64,000 bases of DNA, taken from Massilia aurea. Lineage in GTDB: Bacteria > Pseudomonadota > Gammaproteobacteria > Burkholderiales > Burkholderiaceae_D. Below, piece after piece: positions 43,440 to 52,109 of the stretch. Within the stretch, counting starts at the first letter, position 1; each line of letters starts with the position of its first letter. The notes beneath the pieces were generated by a model that saw nothing but the letters and a program-made list of their open reading frames with translations, was not told the origin of the DNA and ran no database searches. The position numbers and the translations under genes were made by a program. The stretch spans positions 806,001 through 870,000 of the forward strand of contig NZ_JANUGZ010000003.1 in assembly GCF_024753205.1 (NCBI RefSeq). Reading direction: 5' to 3'.

Positions 43440-44342
43440 ATGACCACGTTGCGTACTGCCCTTCCCGTCAGCCTGGCGCCACCCGTGCTTGTGCTGCCCA
43501 TGCTGTTCATCCTGATGTGGAGTTCCGGCTACGTCGTCGGCAAGCTGGCCCTGCCCTTCGCCGGTCCGTTCACATTGCTGGTGCTGCGCTTTGGCCTGGC
43601 GGCGCTGGTGCTGCTGCTCGTGGCCATCGTCACCCGCGCGCCGTGGCCACGCCAGCACGCGCAGTACGCGCATCTCGTCGTCGTCGGGCTGCTGGTCCAG
43701 GCGCTGCAGTTCGGTGGCCTGTACTCGGGCCTGAAACTGGGCGTGAGCGCAGGCGTCTCGGCGCTCATCATCGGCGCGATGCCCCTGTGTACGGCGTTCG
43801 GAGCGGGCGCGTTCCTGCACGAACGCGTTGGCGTGCGCCAGTGGATGGGCCTCATCGCAGGCATCGCCGGCGTGCTGCTGGTGGCGCTTGGCAAGGGAGT
43901 CGCCTGGGACACGGGCGCCGCCGGAATCGGCGCCGTAGTGCTGGCCCTGGCCGGCATCACGCTCGGCACGCTGTACCAGAAGAAGTACTGCGCTGGCCTG
44001 GATCTACGCACTGCCGGCTGCATCCAGCTGGCAGTGGCAACGGCCGTCGCACTGCCGCTGGCGTTGGGCCTGGAAGGCTGGCAGGTAACGTGGACGCCGA
44101 CGCTGATCCTGGCGTCCGGCTGGCTGTCGGTCGTGAACTCCATCGGCGCCGTCAGCCTGTTGTTCCTGATGATGCGGCGCGGCGACGCGAGCCGGGTCGC
44201 CAGCCTGTTCTACCTGATTCCGGGGACGACGGCGCTGATGGGCTTTGCGATCCTGGGCGAACGGCTTGGCCCCGTGTCGATCGCCGGCTTCGCCGTCACG
44301 GCCGGCGCCGTGTATCTGTGCACACGCACCGCCAAATCCTGA
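43440..44342 (+). CDS. EamA/DMT-superfamily exporter
   Basis: A 300-residue inner-membrane protein with about ten hydrophobic helices in two repeats, the EamA layout. Motifs include FILMWSSGYVVGKLALPFAG at the start and LIPGTTALMGFAILGERLGP near the end. It is divergent from the LysR regulator. Members export amino acids or other small metabolites; the substrate here is unknown. Confidence 0.9.
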   Translation: MTTLRTALPVSLAPPVLVLPMLFILMWSSGYVVGKLALPFAGPFTLLVLRFGLAALVLLLVAIVTRAPWPRQHAQYAHLVVVGLLVQALQFGGLYSGLKLGVSAGVSALIIGAMPLCTAFGAGAFLHERVGVRQWMGLIAGIAGVLLVALGKGVAWDTGAAGIGAVVLALAGITLGTLYQKKYCAGLDLRTAGCIQLAVATAVALPLALGLEGWQVTWTPTLILASGWLSVVNSIGAVSLLFLMMRRGDASRVASLFYLIPGTTALMGFAILGERLGPVSIAGFAVTAGAVYLCTRTAKS

Positions 44343-44415
44343 AAAAGCTGCACGCTGCCCTGCGACTGTCAGTTAGCATGCAGCGTGCCCCCATTCGACA
44401 ATCGTAACGACGCCA

Positions 44416-44444
44416 TGAACCTTTTCGGCGTGGCGGGGTATCTA
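44416..44444 (+). promoter_or_regulatory. Candidate autoregulated ECF promoter
   Basis: TGAACC at 44416-44421 is followed after 16 bases by GTAT at 44438, reading GTATCTA. The GAAC-type -35 box suits ECF sigma factors. The -10 lies about 25 bases before the sigma GTG. The same TGAACC-N16-GTAT pattern occurs at 47652 upstream of the exported protein gene. Promoter activity is inferred. Confidence 0.55.
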
Positions 44445-44468
44445 CCGTAGAAGAACGAGAGGACGTGC

Positions 44469-45056
44469 GTGGAACGACGATTTGACGCCAGACCGGCCGC
44501 GGCGCGCACGGAGCAGGATGAAGCGGGCCTCGTCGAGCGTGTCGCGACGGGCGACCGGCGCGCCTTCGAAACGCTGTACCGGGCCTACCACCCACGGCTG
44601 GCGCGCTTCCTGCAGCGCATGACGCGCAGCACGCCGCTGATCGAGGAAATCGTCAACGACACGCTGCTGGTGGTCTGGCGCAAGGCGGCGACATTCAATG
44701 GCAGCAGCAAGGTCTCGACGTGGATCTTTGCCATTGCCTACCGGCGTGCCTGCAAAAGCCTGCAGGCGCTCGACGAGCCGGTCGACGCCGGCAGCGATGA
44801 ACGCGAGGGCATCGAGGCCGACCGCCCCGACTGGCAACTGGCGCACGTGCAGCTGACCGGTGCGGTCCATGCCGCGCTGGCCCAATTGCCGCTGGCGCAG
44901 CGCACCGCGTTCCAGCTGACTTTTTATCATGACATGAGTTACACAGAGATTGCCGAGATCATGGAGTGCCCAGTGAATACCATCAAAACCCGCCTGTTCC
45001 ATGCCCGCAAGCGCCTGGCCGTGCTGCTGGAAGGCCAGATCGAGGTGCGGTCATGA
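44469..45056 (+). CDS. ECF RNA polymerase sigma factor
   Basis: A 195-residue group IV sigma factor. Region 2 (about 27-93) contains FETLYRAYHPRLARFLQRM and IVNDTLLVVWRKAATF, and region 4 (about 140-188) LPLAQRTAFQLTFYHDMSYT and TIKTRLFHARKRL. The start is a GTG at 44469. Its stop overlaps the anti-sigma ATG as ATGA, so sigma and anti-sigma are made in step. It is the first gene of a run of four overlapping genes: sigma, anti-sigma, subtilase, outer-membrane-like protein. Confidence 0.93.
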   Translation: MERRFDARPAAARTEQDEAGLVERVATGDRRAFETLYRAYHPRLARFLQRMTRSTPLIEEIVNDTLLVVWRKAATFNGSSKVSTWIFAIAYRRACKSLQALDEPVDAGSDEREGIEADRPDWQLAHVQLTGAVHAALAQLPLAQRTAFQLTFYHDMSYTEIAEIMECPVNTIKTRLFHARKRLAVLLEGQIEVRS

Positions 45057-45712
45057 CCGACCTGTCTGATCGCGAGGCGGCGCACCGAGAGACGCAGGAC
45101 CTGCTGCCCTGGCTGGCCAACGGTCGCCTCGACGGCGCAGAGCTGCAACGTGTCCAGGCGCACCTGGACACCTGCGCCACATGCCGCGCCGATCTCGATG
45201 CGCTCCACACACTCCAGGATGTCGCCGACCTGCCGCCGCCAGTCCTGGATGTCGACAAGGCGTTCGCGCGCCTGCTGCCGCAGCTCGATGCGGTGGCGCC
45301 GGCGGATGCAGCGCCCGTCGTCCCCGGCTGGCGCACGCGCCTTGCCGCGAACGACGGGCGCTGGCTGCGCGCCGCCGTGGGCCTGCAGTTCTGCGCCATC
45401 GTCGTGCTGGGCGCACTGCTGCTGCGCCCGTCCGGCGACACGCAGATGGCCGCGCAGGATGCGGCTTACCGCGTGCTCGGCGCCGAGACGGGCGCCGACA
45501 GCATCGTGGCCGTGACCTTCAAGCCGGACACGCCCGAACATGAATTGCGCCGCATCGTGACGGCCAGCGGCGCGCACATCGTCGGCGGCCCGACGGTCAC
45601 GGGCGCGTGGATGCTGGGCAGCGCGCAAGCGCCAGCCGATGTCGCGGCGCGCCTGCGCACCGAATCCGCCGTCACGCTGGCCGAGCCGCTCGGCATGCAG
45701 GCCAGCCCATGA
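45053..45712 (+). CDS. Zinc-finger anti-sigma factor with periplasmic propeptide-like domain
   Basis: A 219-residue membrane protein. The cytoplasmic zinc-binding motif is H37-x3-C41-x2-C44 (HLDTCATC), one transmembrane helix lies at about 105-125, and the outer part at about 150-213 reads IVAVTFKPDTPEHELRRIV then GAHIVGGPTVTGAW. That outer domain resembles the propeptide/inhibitor I9-like fold found in subtilases, which would be unusual in an anti-sigma factor. Start and stop codons overlap those of the sigma and subtilase genes (ATGA at both ends). The resemblance is from pattern only. Confidence 0.85.
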   Translation: MTDLSDREAAHRETQDLLPWLANGRLDGAELQRVQAHLDTCATCRADLDALHTLQDVADLPPPVLDVDKAFARLLPQLDAVAPADAAPVVPGWRTRLAANDGRWLRAAVGLQFCAIVVLGALLLRPSGDTQMAAQDAAYRVLGAETGADSIVAVTFKPDTPEHELRRIVTASGAHIVGGPTVTGAWMLGSAQAPADVAARLRTESAVTLAEPLGMQASP

Positions 45713-46974
45713 ACCGGCTGCTCGCGTGGGCGACCCTGATCGCCGCCCTGCTCGGCCTCGCCGGGGTGCCGGCGCACGCACAGGACCATGCCGACCCGCT
45801 GGCGCAGGCAGCGCGCCGTCAGGTGCTGGTGATGCTGCGCCTGCCGGCCCAGCACTTTCGTCCCGATGCATCGTACGGCGGCGGCTACCTGAAGGATGGC
45901 GGCAGCGCCGCACGCCGCCGCGTGGCGGGCGATATCGCAGCCGCCCACGGTTTGCGCCTGCTCGACAGCTGGCCGATGCCGGCGATCGGCGTCGACTGCT
46001 TCGTGATGGAAGAACCCGATGACGCGCCGATCGGGCGCGTGGTGGCCGCGCTGTCGCACGATGCGCGCGTGGCATGGGCCCAGCCGCTGGCCGATTTCCA
46101 GGCACAGGACGGCGGCGATCCGCTGTACCCGCTGCAGCCGGCGGGCCACGACTGGCACCTGACCGACCTGCACCGCGTCAGCACGGGACGCAACGTGAGC
46201 GTGGCCGTGATCGACAGCGGTGTCGATGCCGACCACCCCGACCTGGCCGGCCGCATCAAGGTGCGCCGCAACTTCGTCGACGACACCGGCGATGTCGCCG
46301 AGGTCCATGGCACGGCGGTCGCGGGCATCATCGGCGCACTGGCCGGCAATGGCGCGGGCATTGCCGGCGTGGCGCCGGGCGTCAAACTGATGGCCCTGCG
46401 CGCCTGCTGGGAAACCGGTGCGCAACCGGCGCGCTGCAACAGCCTCACGCTGGGCAAGGCAATCAACTATGCGCTTGAAAACGGCGTGCGGATCATCAAT
46501 CTGAGCCTGGCCGGGCCAGCCGACCGCCTGCTGCAAGCGTTGCTGCAGGCGGCACTGGCGCGCGGCGTGATCGTGGTGGCGGCGGCCGATCCGCGCCTGC
46601 CCGACGGCGGCTTCCCGGCCGCGCTGCCGGGCGTGATCGGGGTCGCGCGGCCGGGTGACCACCACCCGGCGCCATCGACGCTGGTGTATGCGCCCGGGAC
46701 CGACATTCCGACCTGCGCACCGGGCCGGCGCTGGCACATGGTGTCCGGTTCGTCGTATGCGGCGGCGCACGTGGCCGGCCTCGCGGCACTGCTGGCCGAG
46801 CGCCAGCCGGGCACGGTCGCACAAACGCTGCGGCGCCAGACGGACGGCCCCGTGGCTGCACGGCCGGGTGGTAACATTGACGCATGTGCCGCCCTGTCAC
46901 GGGCAGCTGACACCTGCGTCTGCCTATGCCCGTCCACCGTCGCCACGGCGCCATCCTCCTCGCGCTTGCGCTGA
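45709..46974 (+). CDS. Exported S8-family (subtilisin-like) serine peptidase
   Basis: A 421-residue peptidase with a signal peptide (AALLGLAGVPAHAQ), a propeptide-like region (about 36-130) and a catalytic domain. Triad: D169 in VAVIDSGVD, H200 in VHGTAVAG and S349 in SGSSYAAAHVAG. Two departures from the norm: the oxyanion Asn (usual AAGN) appears to be D294 in VVAAADPR, and the usual GTSMAxPH reads GSSYAAAH. Its ATG overlaps the anti-sigma stop, and its last 49 bases overlap the next gene. It may act on the anti-sigma factor; this is inferred. Confidence 0.9.
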   Translation: MNRLLAWATLIAALLGLAGVPAHAQDHADPLAQAARRQVLVMLRLPAQHFRPDASYGGGYLKDGGSAARRRVAGDIAAAHGLRLLDSWPMPAIGVDCFVMEEPDDAPIGRVVAALSHDARVAWAQPLADFQAQDGGDPLYPLQPAGHDWHLTDLHRVSTGRNVSVAVIDSGVDADHPDLAGRIKVRRNFVDDTGDVAEVHGTAVAGIIGALAGNGAGIAGVAPGVKLMALRACWETGAQPARCNSLTLGKAINYALENGVRIINLSLAGPADRLLQALLQAALARGVIVVAAADPRLPDGGFPAALPGVIGVARPGDHHPAPSTLVYAPGTDIPTCAPGRRWHMVSGSSYAAAHVAGLAALLAERQPGTVAQTLRRQTDGPVAARPGGNIDACAALSRAADTCVCLCPSTVATAPSSSRLR

Positions 46975-47603
46975 CCCTGCCGCTGTTCAAGGACGCACGG
47001 GCCCAGACCAGTGGTGACCTGACGCTGGTGTCCGAATATGCCGGCCGCGGCGTCGCGCCGTACACGCGCCCTGCGCTCCAGTTGCGGGTGGAGCACGACA
47101 CCGCCGCAGGCTGGTACGGCGGCGCCTTCGCGTCGCCCGTCACGCTGGACAATCGCACACAGGGCCAGCTGACCGCCTATGCTGGCAGAGCCCGCAGGCT
47201 GACGTCGACGCTGTCATGGGATGCGGGCGTCACGCGCAACACCTACCTGCGCGATGGCCACCGCAATTACCACGAGTTCTATGCCGGCGTGGCGCTGCAA
47301 CGCGCCAGCGTGCGCGCGTTCTATTCACCCGCCTACTATGGCGAGGGGCGCAGCGTCTACCTTGACCTGAGCGGCGCCTATCCCCTTTCCGACACAGTGC
47401 GCCTGGCCGCCCACGTCGGTGTGCTGCATCCTTTCGCCTACGACGGCATCGCGGCCAAGGACAGCGCCGATGTGCGCATCGCGCTCGTGACCGACGTTGG
47501 TGACGTCACGCTGCAGGCCGGCTGGCAGGCGCGCTGGCGGACCTACCTGCCTGACTTCCCTAAGCCAAGTGCATTCACGGCCAGCGCCAGCTACCATTTC
47601 TGA
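46926..47603 (+). CDS. TorF-type putative outer membrane protein
   Basis: A 225-residue exported protein with a signal peptide (LLALALTLPLFKDARAQ) and alternating beta strands with a terminal Phe (SASYHF), as in small barrel porins. The opening EYAGRGVAPYTRPALQLRVE and WYGGAFASPV match the TorF/TIGR02001 group of putative porins. Its ATG lies inside the end of the subtilase gene, so expression is probably coupled. Role unknown; it could be the envelope partner of the ECF circuit. Confidence 0.78.
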   Translation: MPVHRRHGAILLALALTLPLFKDARAQTSGDLTLVSEYAGRGVAPYTRPALQLRVEHDTAAGWYGGAFASPVTLDNRTQGQLTAYAGRARRLTSTLSWDAGVTRNTYLRDGHRNYHEFYAGVALQRASVRAFYSPAYYGEGRSVYLDLSGAYPLSDTVRLAAHVGVLHPFAYDGIAAKDSADVRIALVTDVGDVTLQAGWQARWRTYLPDFPKPSAFTASASYHF

Positions 47604-47651
47604 CACGTCCCCACTTATCCGCATCGCTTGAAAAAATTTGTTGATCTTCAT

Positions 47652-47680
47652 TGAACCCTGGCCGCGCACCAGGGTATTAA
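47652..47680 (+). promoter_or_regulatory. Second candidate ECF-type promoter
   Basis: TGAACC at 47652-47657 and GTAT at 47674 are separated by 16 bases, the same spacing as upstream of the ECF sigma gene. It overlaps a perfect 7-base hairpin (ACCCTGG/CCAGGGT), so coincidence or a weak terminator is possible. The start codon of the exported protein is 56 bases after GTAT. Confidence 0.45.
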
Positions 47681-47732
47681 CGGTTCAGGACACCAGCGCA
47701 TCGGGCGCCACGTTCCGACAACGGAGAACAGC

Positions 47733-48656
47733 ATGAAAAATTGGATGGTGGCTTGCAGCATGGGCCTGTTGATGACTGCGCAGGCTGCGTACGCAGCAGA
47801 TTCGGCCGGCTGCGAGAGCGGCGGCTTCACGGTACTGGGCAAACGCGGCGCGCAAACGGTGTCGGTCGCGCCGGGCGCCGTGACATCGGTGTTTCGGGTA
47901 CAGGGCCGCTACGTCCAGTTCGATGTCGACGCCGCCTCGTTCGGCATTCTCAATTACACGCTGACCGGCGCTGCCAACAAGGAAGACATCACGGGCGGCA
48001 AGGCAACGCCCGTCTTCGACAGCAAGATGCCCGACCACCGGGGCCTGGTCCTGAACGGCGCCGTCAGCGTCGAATTGAGCAGTTCGGCCGACATCGTGCT
48101 GACCCGCAGCGGGCCGGGCGTCACGATGAAGATCCAGGCCAAGGATTGCGCCACCGGCGGCCTGTTCCAGATGGAAGTCGAGCGCAGCGACGAAACCAAA
48201 ACCGTGTTCACGCACAAACTGGCGCAAAGCGCCTTCTACTTCGACAACCGCAATTTCCGCAACCGCGAAGGCGATACGGTGCCGTTCAAGGACACCACGC
48301 TGACCGTCACGCCGCGCATCAATTTCGGCAATGACTACGCGGCGAAATTCGTCGGCCGCGACAGCCCGCAGTTCGCCGACCGCATCGCCGAACCGCTGTG
48401 CACCAACAATATCGTCACCCGCACGGGCGGCGTCGCCAGGGTCCAGCATTGCGGCGGCGTGTCGCAGTGGTCCGTCGCCAGCGGCGGGCGCATGGGTCAG
48501 GTAATGGGCGAGGATGCCGTCGAAGTGGCGCCACCAGCCACCGCCTGCACGCACAAGTGCCAGGCGCAGAACCGCACCCGCGGCGGCGCCGTCGTCCTGG
48601 GCGCGCCGTTCCCGGTGGCCGAAGCCGATCGTCTCAAGGCGCGCCAGGTGCAATAA
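47733..48656 (+). CDS. Exported protein of unknown function
   Basis: A 307-residue protein with a signal peptide (ACSMGLLMTAQAAYAA). The mature part is beta-rich, with FRVQGRYVQFDVD, GILNYTLTG and IQAKDCATGG, and several Cys residues (CESG, KDCA, LCTNN, HCGG, CTHKC) that could form disulfides. No catalytic motif is recognised. It has its own upstream TGAACC-N16-GTAT element, shared with the ECF sigma gene, and ends at a strong bidirectional terminator. I do not know the family. Confidence 0.72.
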   Translation: MKNWMVACSMGLLMTAQAAYAADSAGCESGGFTVLGKRGAQTVSVAPGAVTSVFRVQGRYVQFDVDAASFGILNYTLTGAANKEDITGGKATPVFDSKMPDHRGLVLNGAVSVELSSSADIVLTRSGPGVTMKIQAKDCATGGLFQMEVERSDETKTVFTHKLAQSAFYFDNRNFRNREGDTVPFKDTTLTVTPRINFGNDYAAKFVGRDSPQFADRIAEPLCTNNIVTRTGGVARVQHCGGVSQWSVASGGRMGQVMGEDAVEVAPPATACTHKCQAQNRTRGGAVVLGAPFPVAEADRLKARQVQ

Positions 48657-48681
48657 CCGTCAAACAGACGGGATAAAAAAA

Positions 48682-48710
48682 GGGCTGGCGTCGATCGCCA
48701 GCCCTTTTTT
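48682..48710. terminator. Bidirectional rho-independent terminator
   Basis: GGGCTGGCG (48682-48690) pairs with CGCCAGCCC (48696-48704) around TCGAT, with a run of seven A before it and six T after it. It lies between the convergent exported-protein gene and dxs and can serve both. Confidence 0.95.
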
Positions 48711-48746
48711 GCGTCACGCCGCGCGAGAAACAGCGCAGAAACTGCG

Positions 48747-50621
48747 TCAGCCGTTGTTCACCACCAGGCGCGGTTCACCGGATGCCGACAAGCGCGCGCG
48801 GATCGATGCCGCGATGCCCTTGGCGTCCAGGCCCACCGACGACAGCAGCGCCACCGGGTCACCCTGATCGATGAAGGTATCCGGCAAGCCCAGATTGAGC
48901 ACCGGCTTGGCGATGCCGGCAGCGGCCATCGCTTCCATCACGGCAGCGCCCGCGCCGCCCATGATGCAGCCCTCTTCCACCGTCACGATCAGGTCGTGCT
49001 CCTGTGCCAGCCGCTTGACCAGGTCGACGTCCAGCGGTTTCACGAAACGCATGTTCGCGACCGTCGCATCGAGTTCGTCACCGGCCAGGATGCTGTGCGA
49101 GACCATCGAGCCGAACGCCAGGATGGCGATGTTCTTGCCGCTGCGGCGCACTTCGCCCTTGCCGATCTCGATCGAATTCAAGGCCTCCACGATTGGCGTG
49201 CCGACACCGGCGCCGCGCGGATAGCGCACGGCCGCAGGGCCCGGATAGTGGTAGGCCGTCGTGAGCATCTGGCGGCATTCGTTTTCGTCCGACGCAGCCA
49301 TGACGACCATGTTCGGGATGCAGCGCAGATAGGCCAGGTCATAGTTGCCGGCGTGGGTTGCGCCGTCGGCGCCAACCAGGCCCGCGCGGTCCAGCGCGAA
49401 GGTCACGTCGAGGTTCTGCAGCGCCACGTCGTGGATCAGCTGGTCGTAGCCGCGCTGCAGGAACGTCGAGTAGATCGCCAGCACGGGCTTGACGCCTTCG
49501 GTCGCCATGCCCGCGGCGAAGGTCACCGAATGCTGCTCGGCGATGCCGACGTCGAAGTAGCGCTGTGGGTATTCCTGGTGGAAGCGGACCATGCCCGAGC
49601 CTTCACGCATCGCCGGCGTGATCCCGACCAGGCGCTGATCGGCCGCTGCCATGTCGCACAGCCAGTTGCCGAAGACTTCGGTGTAGGTGATCTTGCCCGG
49701 CGCGGTGGCCGGCTTGATGCCCTCGAGGTGATTGAACTTGCCGGTGCCGTGGTACAGGATCGGCTCGGCCTCGGCCAGCTTGTAGCCCTGGCCCTTCTTG
49801 GTCACCACGTGCAGGAACTGCGGGCCCTTGAGCTTCTTGATGTTTTCCAGCGTCGGGATCAGCGATTCGAGGTCATGGCCGTCGATCGGGCCGATGTAGT
49901 TAAAGCCGAATTCCTCGAACATCGTGGCCGGGACCACCATGCCCTTCGCATGTTCTTCGAGCTTCCGCGCCAGGTCGAGCACGGGCGCTGGCAGTACGCT
50001 CTTGCCGACGTTCTTGGCAGCGGCATAGAACTGGCCCGACAGCAGGCGCGCGAGGTAGCGATTGAGCGCGCCGACCGGCGGTGAGATCGACATGTCGTTG
50101 TCGTTCAGGATGACCAGGAGGTTCACGTCGTCTTCGACGCCCGCATTGTTCAGCGCCTCGAACGCCATGCCGGCGGTCATGGAGCCGTCGCCGATGACGG
50201 CGATGGCGTGGCGGTCTTCACCCTTGATCTTGGCCGCTGCGGCCATGCCGAGCGCCGCCGAGATCGAGGTCGACGAGTGGGCGGTGCCGAACGTGTCGTA
50301 CTCGCTTTCGTCGCGTTTCGGGAAGCCCGACAGGCCGTTCAACTGGCGCAGCGACGGCATGCGGCCGCGGCGGCCCGTGAGGATCTTGTGCGAATAGGTC
50401 TGGTGGCCCACGTCCCAGACGATGCGGTCGCGCGGCGTGTCGTACACGTAGTGCAGCGCGATGGTCAGTTCGACCGTGCCCAGGTTGGACGACAGGTGAC
50501 CGCCCGTTTTCGAGACCGACTCGAGCAGGAACTGGCGCAGCTCCTTGGCCAGTGGCGTGAGCTGGGTGCGCGGCAGCTTGCGCAGGTCGGACGGGTCGTT
50601 GATATTGTCTAGCAGGTTCAT
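48747..50621 (-). CDS. dxs: 1-deoxy-D-xylulose-5-phosphate synthase
   Basis: First enzyme of the MEP isoprenoid pathway, a TPP-dependent condensation of pyruvate and glyceraldehyde 3-phosphate. The 624-residue protein has the TPP site [18 protein letters not shown], the [14 protein letters not shown] block and the C-terminal transketolase domain with [18 protein letters not shown] 50621. It directly follows ispA with no spacer, giving the classical xseB-ispA-dxs order. Confidence 0.97.
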   Translation of the reverse strand: MNLLDNINDPSDLRKLPRTQLTPLAKELRQFLLESVSKTGGHLSSNLGTVELTIALHYVYDTPRDRIVWDVGHQTYSHKILTGRRGRMPSLRQLNGLSGFPKRDESEYDTFGTAHSSTSISAALGMAAAAKIKGEDRHAIAVIGDGSMTAGMAFEALNNAGVEDDVNLLVILNDNDMSISPPVGALNRYLARLLSGQFYAAAKNVGKSVLPAPVLDLARKLEEHAKGMVVPATMFEEFGFNYIGPIDGHDLESLIPTLENIKKLKGPQFLHVVTKKGQGYKLAEAEPILYHGTGKFNHLEGIKPATAPGKITYTEVFGNWLCDMAAADQRLVGITPAMREGSGMVRFHQEYPQRYFDVGIAEQHSVTFAAGMATEGVKPVLAIYSTFLQRGYDQLIHDVALQNLDVTFALDRAGLVGADGATHAGNYDLAYLRCIPNMVVMAASDENECRQMLTTAYHYPGPAAVRYPRGAGVGTPIVEALNSIEIGKGEVRRSGKNIAILAFGSMVSHSILAGDELDATVANMRFVKPLDVDLVKRLAQEHDLIVTVEEGCIMGGAGAAVMEAMAAAGIAKPVLNLGLPDTFIDQGDPVALLSSVGLDAKGIAASIRARLSASGEPRLVVNNG

Positions 50622-51515
50622 TTAGGCCTTCCGCTGCACGATCAGGTCTGCCAGTTCACGCAGCCGCTGTGCTTGTTCTCCGAATGGCGCCAGCGCGTCA
50701 TGCGCGTCACGCCGCAATTGCTCTGCCAGATCGCGCGAAGGCGCCAGGCCGAGGATCGACACATAGGTCGGCTTGTTGTCGGCCGCATCCTTGCCGGCGG
50801 TCTTGCCCAGCGTGGCCGAGTCGGCGGTCGCATCAAGTACATCGTCGACCACCTGGAACGCCAGGCCGATCGCGGCCGAATAGGCGTTCAGGGCCTCGAC
50901 TTCGCGTGGCGTCAGGTCGCGGCCCGCGAGCGCGCCAAGCAGCACCGACACGCGCAGCATGGCGCCCGTTTTCAACTGGTGCATGCGTTCGAGTTCGTCG
51001 CGCGTCAGCGCCAGGCCGACGCTGTCAAGATCAATGGCCTGCCCGCCGCACATGCCGTTCGAGCCGGCCGCCTGCGCCAGCAGGCGCACCATCGTCAACA
51101 GGCGCGCCGGCGGCACGGTGGCGCATTCGGCCAGCACCGTGAAGGCCTGCGCCTGCAGCGTGTCGCCCACCAGAAGCGCGGTCGCTTCGTCGTAGGCCAC
51201 GTGCACCGTCGGCTTGCCGCGGCGCAGCGCGTCGTCGTCCATGCACGGCATGTCGTCGTGCACGAGCGAATACACGTGGATCATTTCGACGGCGCTAGCC
51301 ACCCGCGCGAGCGCGGCCGGGTCGGCGTCGAACAGCGCGCCGGCGGCGTATGCCAGCAGCGGACGCACGCGCTTGCCGCCGCCCAGCGTCGTGTAGCGCA
51401 TCGCTTCGTGCAGCTTGTGCGGCATCTGGGTGGCCGCTGGCAGGAACGCGTCAAGCGCGCCCTCGACGTCGTGCTGGACCTGGCGGGTCCAGTCGGCGAA
51501 CGCTGGCGCGCTCAT
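50622..51515 (-). CDS. ispA: Farnesyl diphosphate synthase (polyprenyl synthetase)
   Basis: Makes farnesyl diphosphate from IPP and DMAPP. The 297-residue protein has the first Asp-rich motif DDMPCMDDD, GGKRVRPLL and the second motif FQVVDDVLD. Its ATG overlaps the xseB stop (ATGA) and dxs starts next to its stop, so the three genes form one tight operon. Confidence 0.96.
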   Translation of the reverse strand: MSAPAFADWTRQVQHDVEGALDAFLPAATQMPHKLHEAMRYTTLGGGKRVRPLLAYAAGALFDADPAALARVASAVEMIHVYSLVHDDMPCMDDDALRRGKPTVHVAYDEATALLVGDTLQAQAFTVLAECATVPPARLLTMVRLLAQAAGSNGMCGGQAIDLDSVGLALTRDELERMHQLKTGAMLRVSVLLGALAGRDLTPREVEALNAYSAAIGLAFQVVDDVLDATADSATLGKTAGKDAADNKPTYVSILGLAPSRDLAEQLRRDAHDALAPFGEQAQRLRELADLIVQRKA

Positions 51516-51778
51516 TGCACGCCCTCGTCGTCGCCAGAGAACGGCTTGAGCATGTCGCCTTCAAGTACCTTGACCTGCGACTCGACTTTCTCGAGCTGCC
51601 CTGCGCAGTACTTGACGAGTTCGGAGCCGCGCGCATACGCCGCGACCGAGGCGTCCAGCGGCAAGGCGCCGGACTCCATCTGTGTCACGAGCTGGGCCAG
51701 TTCGGCCATCGCCCCCTCGAAGGATTCGGGTGGCGCCGCCCCTGCTGCTGCGCTGCCCGCTGTCATATTCTTTGCCAT
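51512..51778 (-). CDS. xseB: Exodeoxyribonuclease VII small subunit
   Basis: An 88-residue small subunit of the single-strand-specific exonuclease. The conserved part is FEGAMAELAQLVTQMESGAL, PLDASVAAYARGSEL and YCAGQLEKVESQV. It is the first gene of xseB-ispA-dxs, overlapping ispA by four bases. The large subunit (xseA) is not in the window. Confidence 0.95.
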   Translation of the reverse strand: MAKNMTAGSAAAGAAPPESFEGAMAELAQLVTQMESGALPLDASVAAYARGSELVKYCAGQLEKVESQVKVLEGDMLKPFSGDDEGVQ

Positions 51779-52109
51779 AGGTCGGTATCGTAAGGGCGTC
51801 CAGTTGTGCGCCGTGGGTCAATCCAATCGCGTATTTTAGATCAATCCCACACCACGGGGGGCGCACATTGCACCATTCGCAACATGCAGCCCCGTCCATC
51901 GATTGGGCCACGCCCTCCCTCATCATGAAAATCATGCCACGAAGGCAATTTCCCCGCCAGCGCACACAACAGCCGCGCGCTGGACCAAGACGGTAGAGCT
52001 CGTTCCGAAGTATAATCGCCGGTTCTGTCCGAAATACCGTATTCCTTTACTTAAATACTGGTCTTTGGATTCTTTCTCTTCTTTGGATGCTTATTTAAGG
52101 GGGGTTGGG
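51779..52109. other. Intergenic region between xseB and Rieske oxygenase genes
   Basis: 331 bases between divergent starts. The right part is AT-rich, with TATAATCG at about 52011 as a possible -10 for the rightward oxygenase. TTAAGGGGGG at about 52095-52104 is its ribosome site. The left part, upstream of xseB, shows no clear element. No gene is supported. Confidence 0.5.

Noticed and set aside
47655..47677. Terminator after the TorF-like gene
   Set aside because: A 7-base stem exists but no T tract follows; noted as a caveat for the promoter candidate instead.
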